The notes: a model not told the origin generated them from the letters alone. Positions 18,108 to 27,959 are shown, numbered from the stretch's first letter. The stretch is DNA of 64,000 bases from CAXXOK01 sp963674895 (GCA_963674895.2 CAXXCY010000002.1:62001-126000), one strand, 5' to 3'. Translations and numbers: made by a program.

Positions 18108-19868
18108 CTATGCAATAATGTTCCCGCTGCGTACATGCGTATGCGTGCCGCTTTGTACGGCGATCGTTCCGTTTACGATCACATAATCCATGCCTTTCGC
18201 ACCGTGACGAGGATCCCACAAACATTCGTCTGGATCAAACGATTCCGGATCAATGACCAGCACATCGGCATGCATACCTTCGCGCAAAAAGCCTCTGTCG
18301 GTTAAGCCGATGCAATCTGCCGCGTTTCCTGAAAGTTTCCGAATGATTTCCTCTATGGGATAATTGCGGTTCTCATTGAGAAACACTGTCATACCGCTAT
18401 AGGTAGACGGCGATCCGCACTCTAGCGGCATTCCGTTTTCATTCAGGCAGGCATCATAGTCAAACGTCCAGGTATCCAGCCCGATGCAGGCCTCTGCCTG
18501 CGCCACAAAGGCATCCCTGTCCGGCGAATAATCCGGCCGTCTGCTTAAGGGAATGACGCTCACAGCAGGATCCTCCGCTAAAAGTTCTAGCATAAAGTCG
18601 ATACTGTCCTTGCCATTTGCCGCCTCCCGAATCGTTTTCCCGACAATTGCAGTAGCTGCCGCTTTTGTAAAGCGCTGCCCGGTATCCCATGCCGGATTGG
18701 TTTTGGGATTAAATCCGGTAAACACGCCGCGCGACGCATGATTGCCGCTACGGATCTCCGCCGACACAATATCGCGGTAATTTCCGGTCTGCAGCATGTT
18801 TGCAAAGCGCTCTACACCGCCGCACTGCTCTACGTAAGGCTGAAACATGGACGCCGCCATCGGGTAATGAAACGGACCGAACGCATGAGACGGGATAACA
18901 TCCCATGTAACCCGCACACTGTGTTTGCGATATTCTTCCATAATCGCAAGCGTTTGCATAGCCGCTTCTGCTTGCAGAACACTGTTGTCAGGCGATACTG
19001 AAAACGCGTTCTGGATATGGCAGACATGCACATGTGCTCCCGTATCAAGCCCCAGCTTCAAAAACTCGGTCAGCCCGTCATGGTACCCAACTTCCTTAGC
19101 ATAGTAAGGATGGTTCCGGCTGCGCACGTGGGCGGTTACAAGGCCACCGTGTGCCTGCACCAGTTTCATCAGGTGCAGAAGCTCTTCCCTCGAAGCATAC
19201 AACCCCGGCTGATAGTCAAGCCCAAGCCCTAAACCCAACGCTCCCGCATCCATGGCTTCCGTCAGGCTGTCTTCCATGGCACGGATCTCCGGCTCGGTTG
19301 CGCCGCGTTTAAAGTCCCGCCCCATTGCCTGAAGCCGAATATTCGCCTGGCCCGCGACCAGCGCAAGGTTCGCGCCGGTGCCGCATCCACGCAGATGTGC
19401 GATGTATTCCCCGTAAGTCGACCAGTCCAGCGCTTGGCCGTAGGCTTCCTCAAACGCCGGTCGTAGCACATCGGTTTCTAACGCGTAAAAATGATAGGGA
19501 TTAATCCCGCCGATCGGTTCGGGCATCACGCGTGTGAACGCCTTTTTCTCAGGAAACATATAGATCCAGTGATTTTGCACAGGCGCAACGCTCAATCCGC
19601 AGTGCCCGGCAAATTCCGTGGTAATGCCCTGCCCCAGCGCACTTTCCATATTCGGGTATATGGGCACGGAGCAGTCCGCATGAGAATGCATATTGATAAA
19701 GCCGGGCGTCACCCATTTGCCGGCTGCGTCAATCACTCGCGCACCTTCGCTGCGGGGAATTGCGCCAATCTTTGCAATGTTCCCGTTCCGGATCAGCACA
19801 TCGGCCGGATAGGGCGCAGCTCCGCTGCCGTCAATCACGGTTCCGTTTTGAATCAGGATGGATTGCAC
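18108..19868 (-). CDS. N-acyl-D-amino-acid deacylase-like amidohydrolase
   Basis: 586 residues, amidohydrolase superfamily, close to D-aminoacylase. Metal-site elements are visible in order: HSH in GFINMHSHADC, the bridging Cys in FAGHCGLSVAP, His in VTAHVRSRN, His in HVHVCHIQNAF and Asp in ACIGLDTW. The C-terminus has the family's RGFLREGMHADVLVIDPESF closing domain. It hydrolyses N-acyl-D-amino acids or a related amide in the cytoplasm. It lies 12 bases after the Nif3-like gene, downstream of the peptide importer, pointing to use of D-residue-containing peptides or acylated amino acids. Confidence 0.85.
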   Translation of the reverse strand: MQSILIQNGTVIDGSGAAPYPADVLIRNGNIAKIGAIPRSEGARVIDAAGKWVTPGFINMHSHADCSVPIYPNMESALGQGITTEFAGHCGLSVAPVQNHWIYMFPEKKAFTRVMPEPIGGINPYHFYALETDVLRPAFEEAYGQALDWSTYGEYIAHLRGCGTGANLALVAGQANIRLQAMGRDFKRGATEPEIRAMEDSLTEAMDAGALGLGLGLDYQPGLYASREELLHLMKLVQAHGGLVTAHVRSRNHPYYAKEVGYHDGLTEFLKLGLDTGAHVHVCHIQNAFSVSPDNSVLQAEAAMQTLAIMEEYRKHSVRVTWDVIPSHAFGPFHYPMAASMFQPYVEQCGGVERFANMLQTGNYRDIVSAEIRSGNHASRGVFTGFNPKTNPAWDTGQRFTKAAATAIVGKTIREAANGKDSIDFMLELLAEDPAVSVIPLSRRPDYSPDRDAFVAQAEACIGLDTWTFDYDACLNENGMPLECGSPSTYSGMTVFLNENRNYPIEEIIRKLSGNAADCIGLTDRGFLREGMHADVLVIDPESFDPDECLWDPRHGAKGMDYVIVNGTIAVQSGTHTHVRSGNIIA

Positions 19869-19880
19869 CTTGCCGCCTCC

Positions 19881-20711
19881 TTATACCATACCACCGATCC
19901 GGGTGGTTTCAATCCCGCCAACGCGCTCCCATTCATCTAAAATCATATTCATGCCGATGGAATCGGACGCGATATGCCCGCACACAATCACATTGCACCG
20001 GTTATCCTCCTGCAATGCTTTGACCTTCGCAGCATCCATAGCCATGCAGATAAAGGTACCCACGCCGGCGTTGATATTGGCTTTCAGCTCGTTCATCTCC
20101 GCGTTCAAACCGCCGGCAAACTCCACCGATGCCTTACCAGCATAACTGTCCCTGTCTCCCACCCAAATCACAGGGCGCTGACCGTCCGGCGCTTCGCTGA
20201 ACTCCCGGATCGTCATGATCGCGTCCATCAGATCCCCAACGGTCGGCGTATCTTTCGCGTCATATACCGCTTGCACCTTCGTCTGCACCGTACGCTCGCC
20301 CAGCAAATCAGCCGGCGTGTGCAATCCGATAAACGGCATTCCGATCAGTTTGGCACACTGCCCGACCGCCGCGAAGTTTGCGCTGTGAAACATCATCTCC
20401 ACCTCGCGCCTGCGCTCCGCCATTACCTTTTGGGCAATGTTAACCGGCACGCCGTTTCTCACCATCATTTTAAAATGATCTTCAGCTACCAGTTCGCCAA
20501 GGTGACCCAATTTGGGAACCAGATTATGATGACGGAATACACAATCGTATCCAAGCTGTTTTGCGAGAATCAGCTCCGCCGTCCCCATATCGATACCCGC
20601 TAGAACACGCTTTATTTTTTCACCCGGCACAGTCAGCTCCGAATCGATGGGAAGTTCGCTGTATCCCGCCATATCTAGGGCAATGGTAACCATTTCCCGC
20701 GTAGTGAGCAT
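19881..20711 (-). CDS. Nif3-like (DUF34) dinuclear-metal protein
   Basis: 276 residues. Metal-binding elements spread as in the Nif3/YqfO family: FRHHNLV, GLHTPADLLGE and VCGHIASDSIGMN, together with an N-terminal IDMGTAELILAKQLGYD. These correspond loosely to the family's HHP, HTNLD and late GD-HH motifs. The family is a hexameric di-metal amidohydrolase-like fold of uncertain activity. Placement between an oligopeptide importer and a D-aminoacylase suggests a hydrolase or accessory role on the same substrate. Family assignment is moderate because the motifs are diverged. Confidence 0.6.
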   Translation of the reverse strand: MLTTREMVTIALDMAGYSELPIDSELTVPGEKIKRVLAGIDMGTAELILAKQLGYDCVFRHHNLVPKLGHLGELVAEDHFKMMVRNGVPVNIAQKVMAERRREVEMMFHSANFAAVGQCAKLIGMPFIGLHTPADLLGERTVQTKVQAVYDAKDTPTVGDLMDAIMTIREFSEAPDGQRPVIWVGDRDSYAGKASVEFAGGLNAEMNELKANINAGVGTFICMAMDAAKVKALQEDNRCNVIVCGHIASDSIGMNMILDEWERVGGIETTRIGGMV

Positions 20712-20723
20712 GGTGATATCCTC

Positions 20724-21680
20724 CTATATAAGATGGCAGGCAGTCATATGCCCCCCGCCGATATCGCGCAATTCCGGCGTTTCCGTTTGGCAGCGCTTGG
20801 TCGCTTTGCGGCACCGTCCACAGAAGCGGCAGCCGGGGCCGGGGTTGATGGGGCTTTTCACTTCCCCGTCCATGGGAATGCGTTCATGCGCCCGCTCATA
20901 ATCCGGATCTGCGACCGGAACTGCGGACAGCAGCCCTTGCGTATACGGATGCTGCGGATGCTCGTAAACCTCGTGTGTAGCACCGTATTCCACCAATTTC
21001 CCAAGGTACATCACGGCGGTTTGGTCGGCGATATGGCGTACCATGCTCAAATCGTGCGCAATAAACAGATAGGTCAGCCCGAGCTCCCGCTGGAAGCGCA
21101 TCAACATATTGACAACCTGTGCTTGGATGGATACATCCAGTGCGGAGATTGCTTCGTCGCATACAATAAACTCCGGATCCAGCGCCAAAGCGCGGGCGAT
21201 GCCGACACGCTGCCGCTGCCCGCCGGAAAATTCATGTGGGAATCGGTTTGCATGATCTTTGCTCAGTCCCACCATGTTCAAAAGCTTATATACGCGTTCT
21301 TTCTTCTCCGCGGCGGTCTTGTATACCTTGTGTATTTCCAGTCCTTCGGCGATGATCTCCGCCACGGTAAAAAACGGATTAAGCGAGGCATAAGGATCCT
21401 GAAAGATCATCTGCATCCTACGTGCCAGTGCCATGGACTGCGCCTTGGAAACGCTGCTGATATCCTGCCCGTCGAATTCGATTATCCCCCCGTCAGGTTT
21501 GTATACACGTAACAACGTACGGCCTACGGTCGTTTTTCCGCAGCCCGATTCACCCACCAGCCCGAGCGTTTTCCCTTTTTCAATGGTAAATGATACGTCG
21601 TCTACTGCCTTGAGCAGCTGCCGTCTTCCGACATGAAAATAGGTTTTCAGTCCGCTGACCTTCAAAAGCTGTTCAGACAT
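20724..21680 (-). CDS. oppF: oligopeptide ABC importer ATP-binding protein (OppF/DppF)
   Basis: 318 residues with Walker A GLVGESGCGKTTVGRT, the Q-loop in MIFQDPYASLNP, signature FSGGQRQRVGIARAL and Walker B EFIVCDEAISALD. The C-terminal oligopeptide extension binds a 4Fe-4S-like Cys cluster (CRFCGRCRKATKRC), as in DppD/OppF. The ATG at 21680 has GGGAAG upstream and overlaps the oppD stop by 8 bases; a longer upstream reading would lie inside oppD. Pairs with OppD to energise OppBC. Confidence 0.93.
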   Translation of the reverse strand: MSEQLLKVSGLKTYFHVGRRQLLKAVDDVSFTIEKGKTLGLVGESGCGKTTVGRTLLRVYKPDGGIIEFDGQDISSVSKAQSMALARRMQMIFQDPYASLNPFFTVAEIIAEGLEIHKVYKTAAEKKERVYKLLNMVGLSKDHANRFPHEFSGGQRQRVGIARALALDPEFIVCDEAISALDVSIQAQVVNMLMRFQRELGLTYLFIAHDLSMVRHIADQTAVMYLGKLVEYGATHEVYEHPQHPYTQGLLSAVPVADPDYERAHERIPMDGEVKSPINPGPGCRFCGRCRKATKRCQTETPELRDIGGGHMTACHLI

Positions 21681-22713
21681 TAACGACGCTTCCCTTCGTT
21701 CTGTCCCGGATTGCGGCTGGCGGTGAAATTTCCGGCGCACGCTCATCCATCAGCCAGCAACGGCAGGTGTGCCCCGGAGCATTTTCCATCACCGGGGGCT
21801 CCGCCTTGAGGCAGCATTCCATCGCATATGTGCAGCGGGCGGCAAAAGGACATCCTTCCGGCGGAGCATAGAGATCCGGCGGTGTTCCCGGAATTGTGTA
21901 TAGATCCGTTCCTGTATCCGTCAGCATATTCGGCATCGAACCCAGAAGCCCCCAGGTATACGGATGTGCAGGCTCGTAAAACACCTGCCGCGCATCTCCG
22001 GCTTCCATTATTTCTCCCGCGTACATCACTGCTATACGGTCTGCCATTTTGGCCACAACGCCCAAATCATGCGTGATCAGGATGATCGCGGTATGGTGTG
22101 TTTTCTGCAGCCGCTTCATAATATCCAGCATCTGCGCCTGCAAGGTTACGTCCAACGCGGTGGTCGGTTCGTCGGCGATCAATATTTTCGGGTTGCAGGC
22201 CAGCGCGATTGCGATCATCACGCGCTGCCGCTGCCCGCCGGACATGGTGTGCGGATAACGGGTATATGCTTTATCCGCATCCGGCAGACCGACCTGGCTC
22301 AGCATATCGACGGCAATCTTTTTCGCCTGTGCTTTGCTTACCTTCTGATGGCGGATGATACCCTCGCACATCTGCTTGCCCACGCGCATGGTCGGGTTCA
22401 GGCTTGTCATCGAATCCTGAAAAATCATCGCCAGCTCGCTGCCGCGCAGGCGTTCCATTTGTTTGTCCGTCCAGGCGGCAATGTTCAGCCCGCGCCACAG
22501 GATCTCGCCGTTTTTCAGCCGCACCGGCGGCGAGGGCAGCAGCTGCATCAGCGTTTGCATGCAAACGCTTTTTCCGCAGCCTGATTCCCCGACAATGGCA
22601 AGCGTTTCGCCTTCATCCAAGTGGAAACTCACGCCGCGTACCGCTTGCACCTCACCCGCATGGGTGTCAAACGATACCCGCAAATCACGGACATCCAGCA
22701 AATGTTCTTTCAA
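21673..22713 (-). CDS. oppD: oligopeptide ABC importer ATP-binding protein (OppD/DppD)
   Basis: 346 residues. Walker A AIVGESGCGKSVCMQTL, MIFQDSMTSLNPTMRVGKQ, signature MSGGQRQRVMIAIALA and Walker B ILIADEPTTALDVTLQAQM are all intact. The C-terminal Cys motif CPFAARCTYAMECC marks the oligopeptide subfamily. Located 12 bases after oppC in the same operon. It hydrolyses ATP with OppF for uptake of a peptide or peptide-like substrate. Confidence 0.94.
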   Translation of the reverse strand: MKEHLLDVRDLRVSFDTHAGEVQAVRGVSFHLDEGETLAIVGESGCGKSVCMQTLMQLLPSPPVRLKNGEILWRGLNIAAWTDKQMERLRGSELAMIFQDSMTSLNPTMRVGKQMCEGIIRHQKVSKAQAKKIAVDMLSQVGLPDADKAYTRYPHTMSGGQRQRVMIAIALACNPKILIADEPTTALDVTLQAQMLDIMKRLQKTHHTAIILITHDLGVVAKMADRIAVMYAGEIMEAGDARQVFYEPAHPYTWGLLGSMPNMLTDTGTDLYTIPGTPPDLYAPPEGCPFAARCTYAMECCLKAEPPVMENAPGHTCRCWLMDERAPEISPPAAIRDRTKGSVVNV

Positions 22714-22725
22714 AGTTTGTGTCTC

Positions 22726-23643
22726 CTAGTCTCGTAGGTGTGGGTCCAGCGCGTCCCGCAGGCAGTTGCCGAACAGATAGAACGCCAAAATCGTAACGCT
22801 GATGAAAAGGCCGGGAATAAACATCTGATAGGGATACAGGCGGTAAAATGAAGATCCGGTCTGGCACAGTTGCCCCCAGGATGTCATCGGGGACTGAATG
22901 CCCAGGCCGATAAAGGACAGATACGCTTCCAGAAAAATCGCGCCGGGAATGGAAGCGGAGATGCTGACCACCTGCTGCCCCAGTATATTGGGTAAAATGT
23001 GACGGAAAATCACACGCAACGGTTTGGCGCCTTGCACGCGCGCGGCCAGCACAAACTCGCGGTTTTTAAACTGCAGCATTCTGCCGCGGACCACGCGGGC
23101 GGAACCCATCCAGCCGGTCATGGCTATCGCAATGATAATTGCAACCGGTCCCGAGCCCATTAAAAGCATGATCAGCGTGATATAAATCAGCGACGGGATA
23201 CAGACGCCCACGTCGATAATGCGCATGATTGCCATATCCACCCAGCCGCCGAAGTATCCCGAAATGCCGCCCATGAAGATGCCGATCAGCTGCGGCACAA
23301 TCGCGCCGAATACGCCGATCAGCAGCGATACGCGTGCGCCGACCCAAATGCGGGCCCACAAATCGCGCCCAACGGAATCAGTGCCGAACCAGTGTTCTGC
23401 GCTGGGGGCTTGGTTCATGGCCAGCATATTCGTTGTTTCATAACTGTATTTAGAGAATACCGGGGAGAACACCGCCAGCAGCGTAATGAGGATAATCACC
23501 GCAAAGCTGGAAATCGCCACTTTATCCGCAAGAATCCGGCGGGAAACATCCTTCCAGTAGCTGACGGACGGACGGACGATGATATCAGCCAGCGCCAAGT
23601 CCTGTTGGATGGATTTAAAATCCTGATTTGTAATGGTTTCCAT
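22726..23643 (-). CDS. oppC: oligopeptide ABC importer permease (OppC/DppC)
   Basis: 305 residues. A cytoplasmic N-terminal tail precedes the first span (VAISSFAVIILITLLAVFSP), followed by the DppC signature HWFGTDSVGRDLWARIWVGA and the EAA loop AARVQGAKPLRVIFRHILPN. Six predicted membrane segments in total. It forms the transmembrane pore with OppB, encoded 24 bases upstream. Confidence 0.94.
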   Translation of the reverse strand: METITNQDFKSIQQDLALADIIVRPSVSYWKDVSRRILADKVAISSFAVIILITLLAVFSPVFSKYSYETTNMLAMNQAPSAEHWFGTDSVGRDLWARIWVGARVSLLIGVFGAIVPQLIGIFMGGISGYFGGWVDMAIMRIIDVGVCIPSLIYITLIMLLMGSGPVAIIIAIAMTGWMGSARVVRGRMLQFKNREFVLAARVQGAKPLRVIFRHILPNILGQQVVSISASIPGAIFLEAYLSFIGLGIQSPMTSWGQLCQTGSSFYRLYPYQMFIPGLFISVTILAFYLFGNCLRDALDPHLRD

Positions 23644-23667
23644 GCTGATCTCCCCCTTCCCTCCGTG

Positions 23668-24588
23668 TCATTTCGCAATACGGATCCGAGGATCCGCTAG
23701 CCCGTAAACCAGGTCGATGATGAAATTGGCGCTCACCACAAATACACCGAAAAATACTGTGAGTCCCAGCGTCATGGTATAGTCCAGACTTTGTACGGAA
23801 GTTACAAAAAACGCGCCGATTCCCGGAATGGCATAAATCTGCTCAACAACGAACGACCCCATTAGGATTGCAACAATTTCCATGCCCATCGTTGGGATCA
23901 TGGGGATAATCGCATTTCGCACTTGATGGCTCAAAATGATACGCCACATCGGCAATCCCTTAGCCTTCGCGGTTTTCACATAATCTTCGGTCATAACCTC
24001 CAGCATCAGCGTACGCATCATACGCGTTTTGATGGCAACGGAACCAGTGGCCAGCGTGATGGTGGGCAGTATGGTATGCGCGAAGCTTGACCAGCGTGCA
24101 ACCGGAAAGATGCCCATTTTGATGGCAAACACATATTGCAGCAGCGACGCCAGAATGAATACTGGCACTGATACGCCCAGCACCGAAAACGCAACCAGTG
24201 AATAATCGATTGCACGGCCGCGGAATCGTGCCGCGACGATGCCAAACAACACACCCACCGGAAACGAAAGCAGGTACGCCTGCAAGCCAAGCTGTGCCGA
24301 GGTGGGAAATTTACTGGCAATAATCCCGTTTACCGACTGCCCGACATATTTGAGGGAATACCCAAAATCACCGCGGATCAGGTTTTTCATAAAGGTGATA
24401 TACTGCTCACCCAGCGGCCGGTCCAGTCCGTAATATGCCATCATGCGCTTCTGCATTTCCATGCTGAGCAATTCGGTGGTACCAAACGGATTTCCGGGCA
24501 ATGTGCGCAGCAGGAAAAAGCTGCATGTCGCAATCAGCCAGATGGTGATGATCGAAATCACGATGCGTCTGAGGGTGTATTTCTTCAA
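23668..24588 (-). CDS. oppB: oligopeptide ABC importer permease (OppB/DppB)
   Basis: 306 residues with the DppB N-terminal pattern LRRIVISIITIWLIATCSFF, the GDFGYSLKY motif typical of the family, and an EAA loop TAKAKGLPMWRIILSHQVRN. Six membrane spans. The start follows a GC-rich GGGGGGCC stretch. It is separated from the binding-protein gene by 70 bases that contain a perfect 13-base hairpin. Confidence 0.94.
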   Translation of the reverse strand: MKKYTLRRIVISIITIWLIATCSFFLLRTLPGNPFGTTELLSMEMQKRMMAYYGLDRPLGEQYITFMKNLIRGDFGYSLKYVGQSVNGIIASKFPTSAQLGLQAYLLSFPVGVLFGIVAARFRGRAIDYSLVAFSVLGVSVPVFILASLLQYVFAIKMGIFPVARWSSFAHTILPTITLATGSVAIKTRMMRTLMLEVMTEDYVKTAKAKGLPMWRIILSHQVRNAIIPMIPTMGMEIVAILMGSFVVEQIYAIPGIGAFFVTSVQSLDYTMTLGLTVFFGVFVVSANFIIDLVYGLADPRIRIAK

Positions 24589-24609
24589 GGGGGGGCCTCC
24601 GCGAGCGAA

Positions 24610-24643
24610 AAGGAACGGAAAGCATGAAAACTTTCCGTTCCTT
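24610..24643 (-). terminator. hairpin between the peptide-binding protein and oppB
   Basis: Perfect 13-base arms AAGGAACGGAAAG and CTTTCCGTTCCTT around an 8-base loop, followed on the minus strand by TT then CGC. It lies directly after the binding-protein stop. It probably lowers read-through and stabilises the binding-protein mRNA. Confidence 0.75.
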
Positions 24644-24658
24644 TGTTAGGAGCATGGC

Positions 24659-26275
24659 TTACTTATATACTACCATGTGGTTGAACTCAAATCCGTCGGC
24701 AGCGGAAATCTGGAACCCTTCCACATAGTCCTTCACGGCGTTTATATCGCCTTTCAGGTATACTGGGATAATACCGGCGTCGTCCATAAAGATCTGTTCC
24801 GCCTGCTGGGTCAACTCAGCCTTTTTGACGGGATCAAGTTCCAGAACCGCCTCTTCGACCAGTGTGTCGAACGCAGGATCGGACCAAATGCCAACATTGC
24901 ATTCGCCGCCGGTCATCATGCTTTCCATGATATCCGTCGGCAGAACGTCAGATTCCCACGTAATCAGGAAAATGTCATACGTAAGGTCGAAGAACGTGCC
25001 GATTGTGGTGCCGATCACATATTGATTGAGCTGGATAGACGTGATCCCCAAGTTCTGTTTCCATTGGTCAATGATCGTTTCGCCCAAAAGCTTCTGTTCT
25101 GTGGATTCCCAAGTCACAAGTTTCATCTCCGGCAACTCGGAGGCAGCGGCATATCCCAGTTCCTCAAGCGCTGTGGCTAGATAGGTTTTGGCCATTTCCA
25201 CATCGCCGGTCGCCGGTACGGAATTAATGGGGTATTCTTCTACAAAGGTTCCGCCGCCAGGGCCCGCAAAGCTGGGATCGACCAGCCGCGTCGCCGCTGC
25301 GGTTGCGGGGTTGACCGCGTTGCAGGTCGCCTCGCGGTTGAAGCCGTAGCTCAGCGCCTGCCGGAAATTGACATTCGACAAGATCCTGCCGGTTTCCTCG
25401 GTGTTCCCGTTCTGGTTCATCCACAGGAACATAAAGCCGCCGCCTTCGGTCTTGTACTGATAATCGCTCAGATAATCGTAATACTGGCTGGAGATAATCT
25501 CAATGGCATCCACTTCGCCATTTTCAAACATCGCAACCTCGGTATTGGGGTCTTCGATTTCCAGGAAATGCAGGTACTTGGTCGGGAAGCTGTTTGCAGC
25601 ATCCCAGTACAGGTCGTTCTTTTCAAGATCCATGGAGCTTTCCAGCACCCAGTCCGTCATCACGTACGCGCCGGAATACAGCATGTTGTCCACTGATGAA
25701 CCCAGTGTTTCCGTGCCGACGCTTTCCACAAAGTCCTGACGGAGGGGGTAGATGTGCTTACGGGCAATCGTCGCATCAAACGTTGCCAGCGGATATTCCA
25801 ACGTGAACTGGAGCGTTTTGTCGTCCAGCGCCTTCACGCCGACGTCTTCCCAGCTTAAGCCTTCGCCGCTGGAATACGCTTCGGCGTTTTTAATGGCATA
25901 CCAGCTGCCTGCCGCTGGAGAACCCGCCGTGGGATCCAGGATGCACTTCATGGTATATTCAAAGTCGTATGCCGTAAGATCCATACCATCAGACCACTTC
26001 AGACCGTCGCGCAGATTGAACGTATACTGTGTCGCGTCATCGCTGACATCATAACTTTCCGCGCCATCCATTTGGATATTGCTGCCGTAATAACGGATCA
26101 GCTGCAGCTGTGTGAGGTAAAAAATGTTGTGGTCGTTGGAGGATTGGCTCATGATCGGATTGAGCGTTACAATGCCGTTGTAGGCAATTGTAAAGTCATT
26201 GCCTGTTTCCGCGGCCTGCGCGCTTACGCCAAATATCATGATCAAAGTCATGAGTAGTACCAAGATTTTCTTCAT
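24659..26275 (-). CDS. peptide-binding protein, SBP_bac_5 family (OppA/DppA-like)
   Basis: 538 residues, extracellular solute-binding family 5. Signal peptide MKKILVLLMTLIMIFGVSA, cleaved near QAAE, without lipobox cysteine. Family motifs include TQYTFNLRDGLKWSDG near residue 85 and the aromatic FRQALSYGFNREA pattern. It binds the peptide-like substrate outside the cell for OppBCDF. The ATG at 26275 was preferred over 26293 because GAGAGGG lies at proper distance before it. It follows the ornithine cyclodeaminase-like gene by 20 bases. Confidence 0.93.
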   Translation of the reverse strand: MKKILVLLMTLIMIFGVSAQAAETGNDFTIAYNGIVTLNPIMSQSSNDHNIFYLTQLQLIRYYGSNIQMDGAESYDVSDDATQYTFNLRDGLKWSDGMDLTAYDFEYTMKCILDPTAGSPAAGSWYAIKNAEAYSSGEGLSWEDVGVKALDDKTLQFTLEYPLATFDATIARKHIYPLRQDFVESVGTETLGSSVDNMLYSGAYVMTDWVLESSMDLEKNDLYWDAANSFPTKYLHFLEIEDPNTEVAMFENGEVDAIEIISSQYYDYLSDYQYKTEGGGFMFLWMNQNGNTEETGRILSNVNFRQALSYGFNREATCNAVNPATAAATRLVDPSFAGPGGGTFVEEYPINSVPATGDVEMAKTYLATALEELGYAAASELPEMKLVTWESTEQKLLGETIIDQWKQNLGITSIQLNQYVIGTTIGTFFDLTYDIFLITWESDVLPTDIMESMMTGGECNVGIWSDPAFDTLVEEAVLELDPVKKAELTQQAEQIFMDDAGIIPVYLKGDINAVKDYVEGFQISAADGFEFNHMVVYK

Positions 26276-26295
26276 ACCGGTTCCCTCTCTCATAT

Positions 26296-27240
26296 TTATT
26301 CTATATCAGTGCACAAGTACTTCGCGCACATAATATCCTCCACGGCAAGCCCCAGCGCGTCAAACAGCGTAATAACACCGTCGCTTTGCCGGCCGGGCGC
26401 CTGCCCCAATAAAAGCTGGCCGACAGAACCCACGATATGGGTTTCATCAATCAGCCCTTCCCGAAGCGGAATCAAATATTCTCCGCATTCGCTTTGCATC
26501 GACGGGATATAATCCGCATACAGCTGGGACGCCGCCACCAGTTCACCCGTCACTTCGCGGGTAACGGGGCTGAAGGCGCCTACCGCATTTATATGCGTTC
26601 CGGGGGCAACCCAATCTTTTTGCAAATAGGGGTCTTTGCTGGGTGTAAGCGTACAAATGATATCCGCGTTCCGCACGCATGTCTCGGCGCTGTCTGCCGC
26701 CGTAACCGGGATACTGTGCTTGCGCGTCATTTCCCCAGCAAAGCGATGGGAGGCATCTGGATTGATATCAAACACTGTAACGCTTGTAATATCCCGTACG
26801 CAGGCAATGGCAGCCAGGTGGCTTTGCGCCTGCGTGCCCGCACCGATCAGCGCCAGTTTGCCGGCATTCTTTCGCGCCAGCAGATCCGTTGCCAGCGCGG
26901 ATACGGCGCCGGTACGCATCTCTGTAATCACCGAAGCGTCCGCCATACCGATAAAACTGCCGTGCAGTGATTCAAACAGCATCACATACCCCATATGCGA
27001 GGGATATTCCGTGCCGATGTTTTTGTGAAACGCGGTGATGACCTTCACGCCGAAGTAATCGTTCGCCCCCAGAGAGGCGGGCATAAAGCCGAAGAATTCG
27101 CCATCGGAAAGCTTGACTATCGTGCGCAGCGGCTGGGCGGCCGCGCCGGATTCCAGATCCGTGAATGCTTGCTTCATTAGCCGCAGACAAACCTGCGGCG
27201 TCAATCTCTTTCTGGCTTCCGCTTCTTCCACAATCCGCAT
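26296..27240 (-). CDS. ornithine cyclodeaminase / mu-crystallin family dehydrogenase
   Basis: 314 residues with the family's N-terminal dimer domain (MKQAFTDLESGAAAQPLR) and an NAD(P)-binding Rossmann fold ALIGAGTQAQSHLAAI with the acidic VFDIN strand end. Members deaminate ornithine to proline, or reduce or oxidise alanine, cyclic imines and N-substituted amino acids. In this operon it would process an imported or released amino acid; the exact substrate is not readable. The start has AAAGGAAAG. First catabolic gene after the regulator, 17 bases downstream. Confidence 0.88.
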   Translation of the reverse strand: MRIVEEAEARKRLTPQVCLRLMKQAFTDLESGAAAQPLRTIVKLSDGEFFGFMPASLGANDYFGVKVITAFHKNIGTEYPSHMGYVMLFESLHGSFIGMADASVITEMRTGAVSALATDLLARKNAGKLALIGAGTQAQSHLAAIACVRDITSVTVFDINPDASHRFAGEMTRKHSIPVTAADSAETCVRNADIICTLTPSKDPYLQKDWVAPGTHINAVGAFSPVTREVTGELVAASQLYADYIPSMQSECGEYLIPLREGLIDETHIVGSVGQLLLGQAPGRQSDGVITLFDALGLAVEDIMCAKYLCTDIE

Positions 27241-27257
27241 AAGCTTTCCTTTCCGCT

Positions 27258-27887
27258 TTAGCTCAGCTCATTGAGATAGTTATATATCGTAAATTTGGAT
27301 ACGCCCAGGCGTTCCGCAACATACGGAACGCTCCGCTGCACACGGAACACGCCCTTTTCCTTGAGCAGCTGCACCAGACGAAGCCTGTCCGCCTTCTTCA
27401 GCTTGTCCATGGGCCGGTTGATCAGCTCCATACAGCCGTCAAACAGCTCGCCGATCGCAGGCTGTGCGTCGCTGTTGAGGCGATCCATCAAATCGCCCTC
27501 ATGCGCCGTCAGGTTGTCAAGAATCGCACGCATTTGGGTGAGGACTGTTACATCGAAATTAATACCCAGCGCGTAGTGGTAATCGTCTCCTCGCATATGG
27601 ACGGTTGAGGATTTGATCTGCTTTCCGGAAACCACAACCTGCTGGTTGATGTAATCCAATTCCAGATTTTGCCCGCTGTCCGTGTCATACGCCGTTTCAT
27701 TGCCGTAGATACTTAATGTGGAGCCTGCTTTCCGGCCCGTAACATGGCTGTTAAAAAACGCAAGGTTCTTCACATGCTGCCCGTTCATTTCGTGGATCAC
27801 GGTTTCACAATTCGCACCGAACATAACAGCAATGCCTTCTGCCAGCTTATATAGGAATTCATATGCCGCTTCTTTATCCACTTTCAC
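27258..27887 (-). CDS. YheO/DauR-type transcriptional regulator (PAS-like plus HTH)
   Basis: 209 residues. The N-terminal YheO-like PAS domain (EFLYKLAEGIAVMFGANCET, IHEMNGQ, NSHVTGR) is followed by a C-terminal HTH_22 domain (RLVQLLKEKGVF, VPYVAERLGVSKFTIYNYL). The family includes DauR, the D-arginine utilisation repressor. Sitting first in an operon with a D-aminoacylase and a cyclodeaminase, it likely senses a D-amino acid or related ligand. Start is GTG at 27887 or, with a better-spaced AGGG, the GTG at 27881. A strong promoter and a 9-base direct repeat lie just upstream, consistent with autoregulation. Confidence 0.88.
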   Translation of the reverse strand: MKVDKEAAYEFLYKLAEGIAVMFGANCETVIHEMNGQHVKNLAFFNSHVTGRKAGSTLSIYGNETAYDTDSGQNLELDYINQQVVVSGKQIKSSTVHMRGDDYHYALGINFDVTVLTQMRAILDNLTAHEGDLMDRLNSDAQPAIGELFDGCMELINRPMDKLKKADRLRLVQLLKEKGVFRVQRSVPYVAERLGVSKFTIYNYLNELS

Positions 27888-27915
27888 CCTCTGGCTTTCT
27901 CAATCGTGGCTGAAC

Positions 27916-27959
27916 ACGAATTGTATCATCATCAACATATACTGATTTCTACGAATTGT
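27916..27959. promoter_or_regulatory. direct repeat ACGAATTGT, candidate operator
   Basis: The 9-mer ACGAATTGT occurs at 27916-27924 and 27951-27959, 35 bases start to start. One copy touches the -35 box and the other covers the region just after the expected transcription start. This is where an autoregulating repressor would sit. Confidence 0.45.
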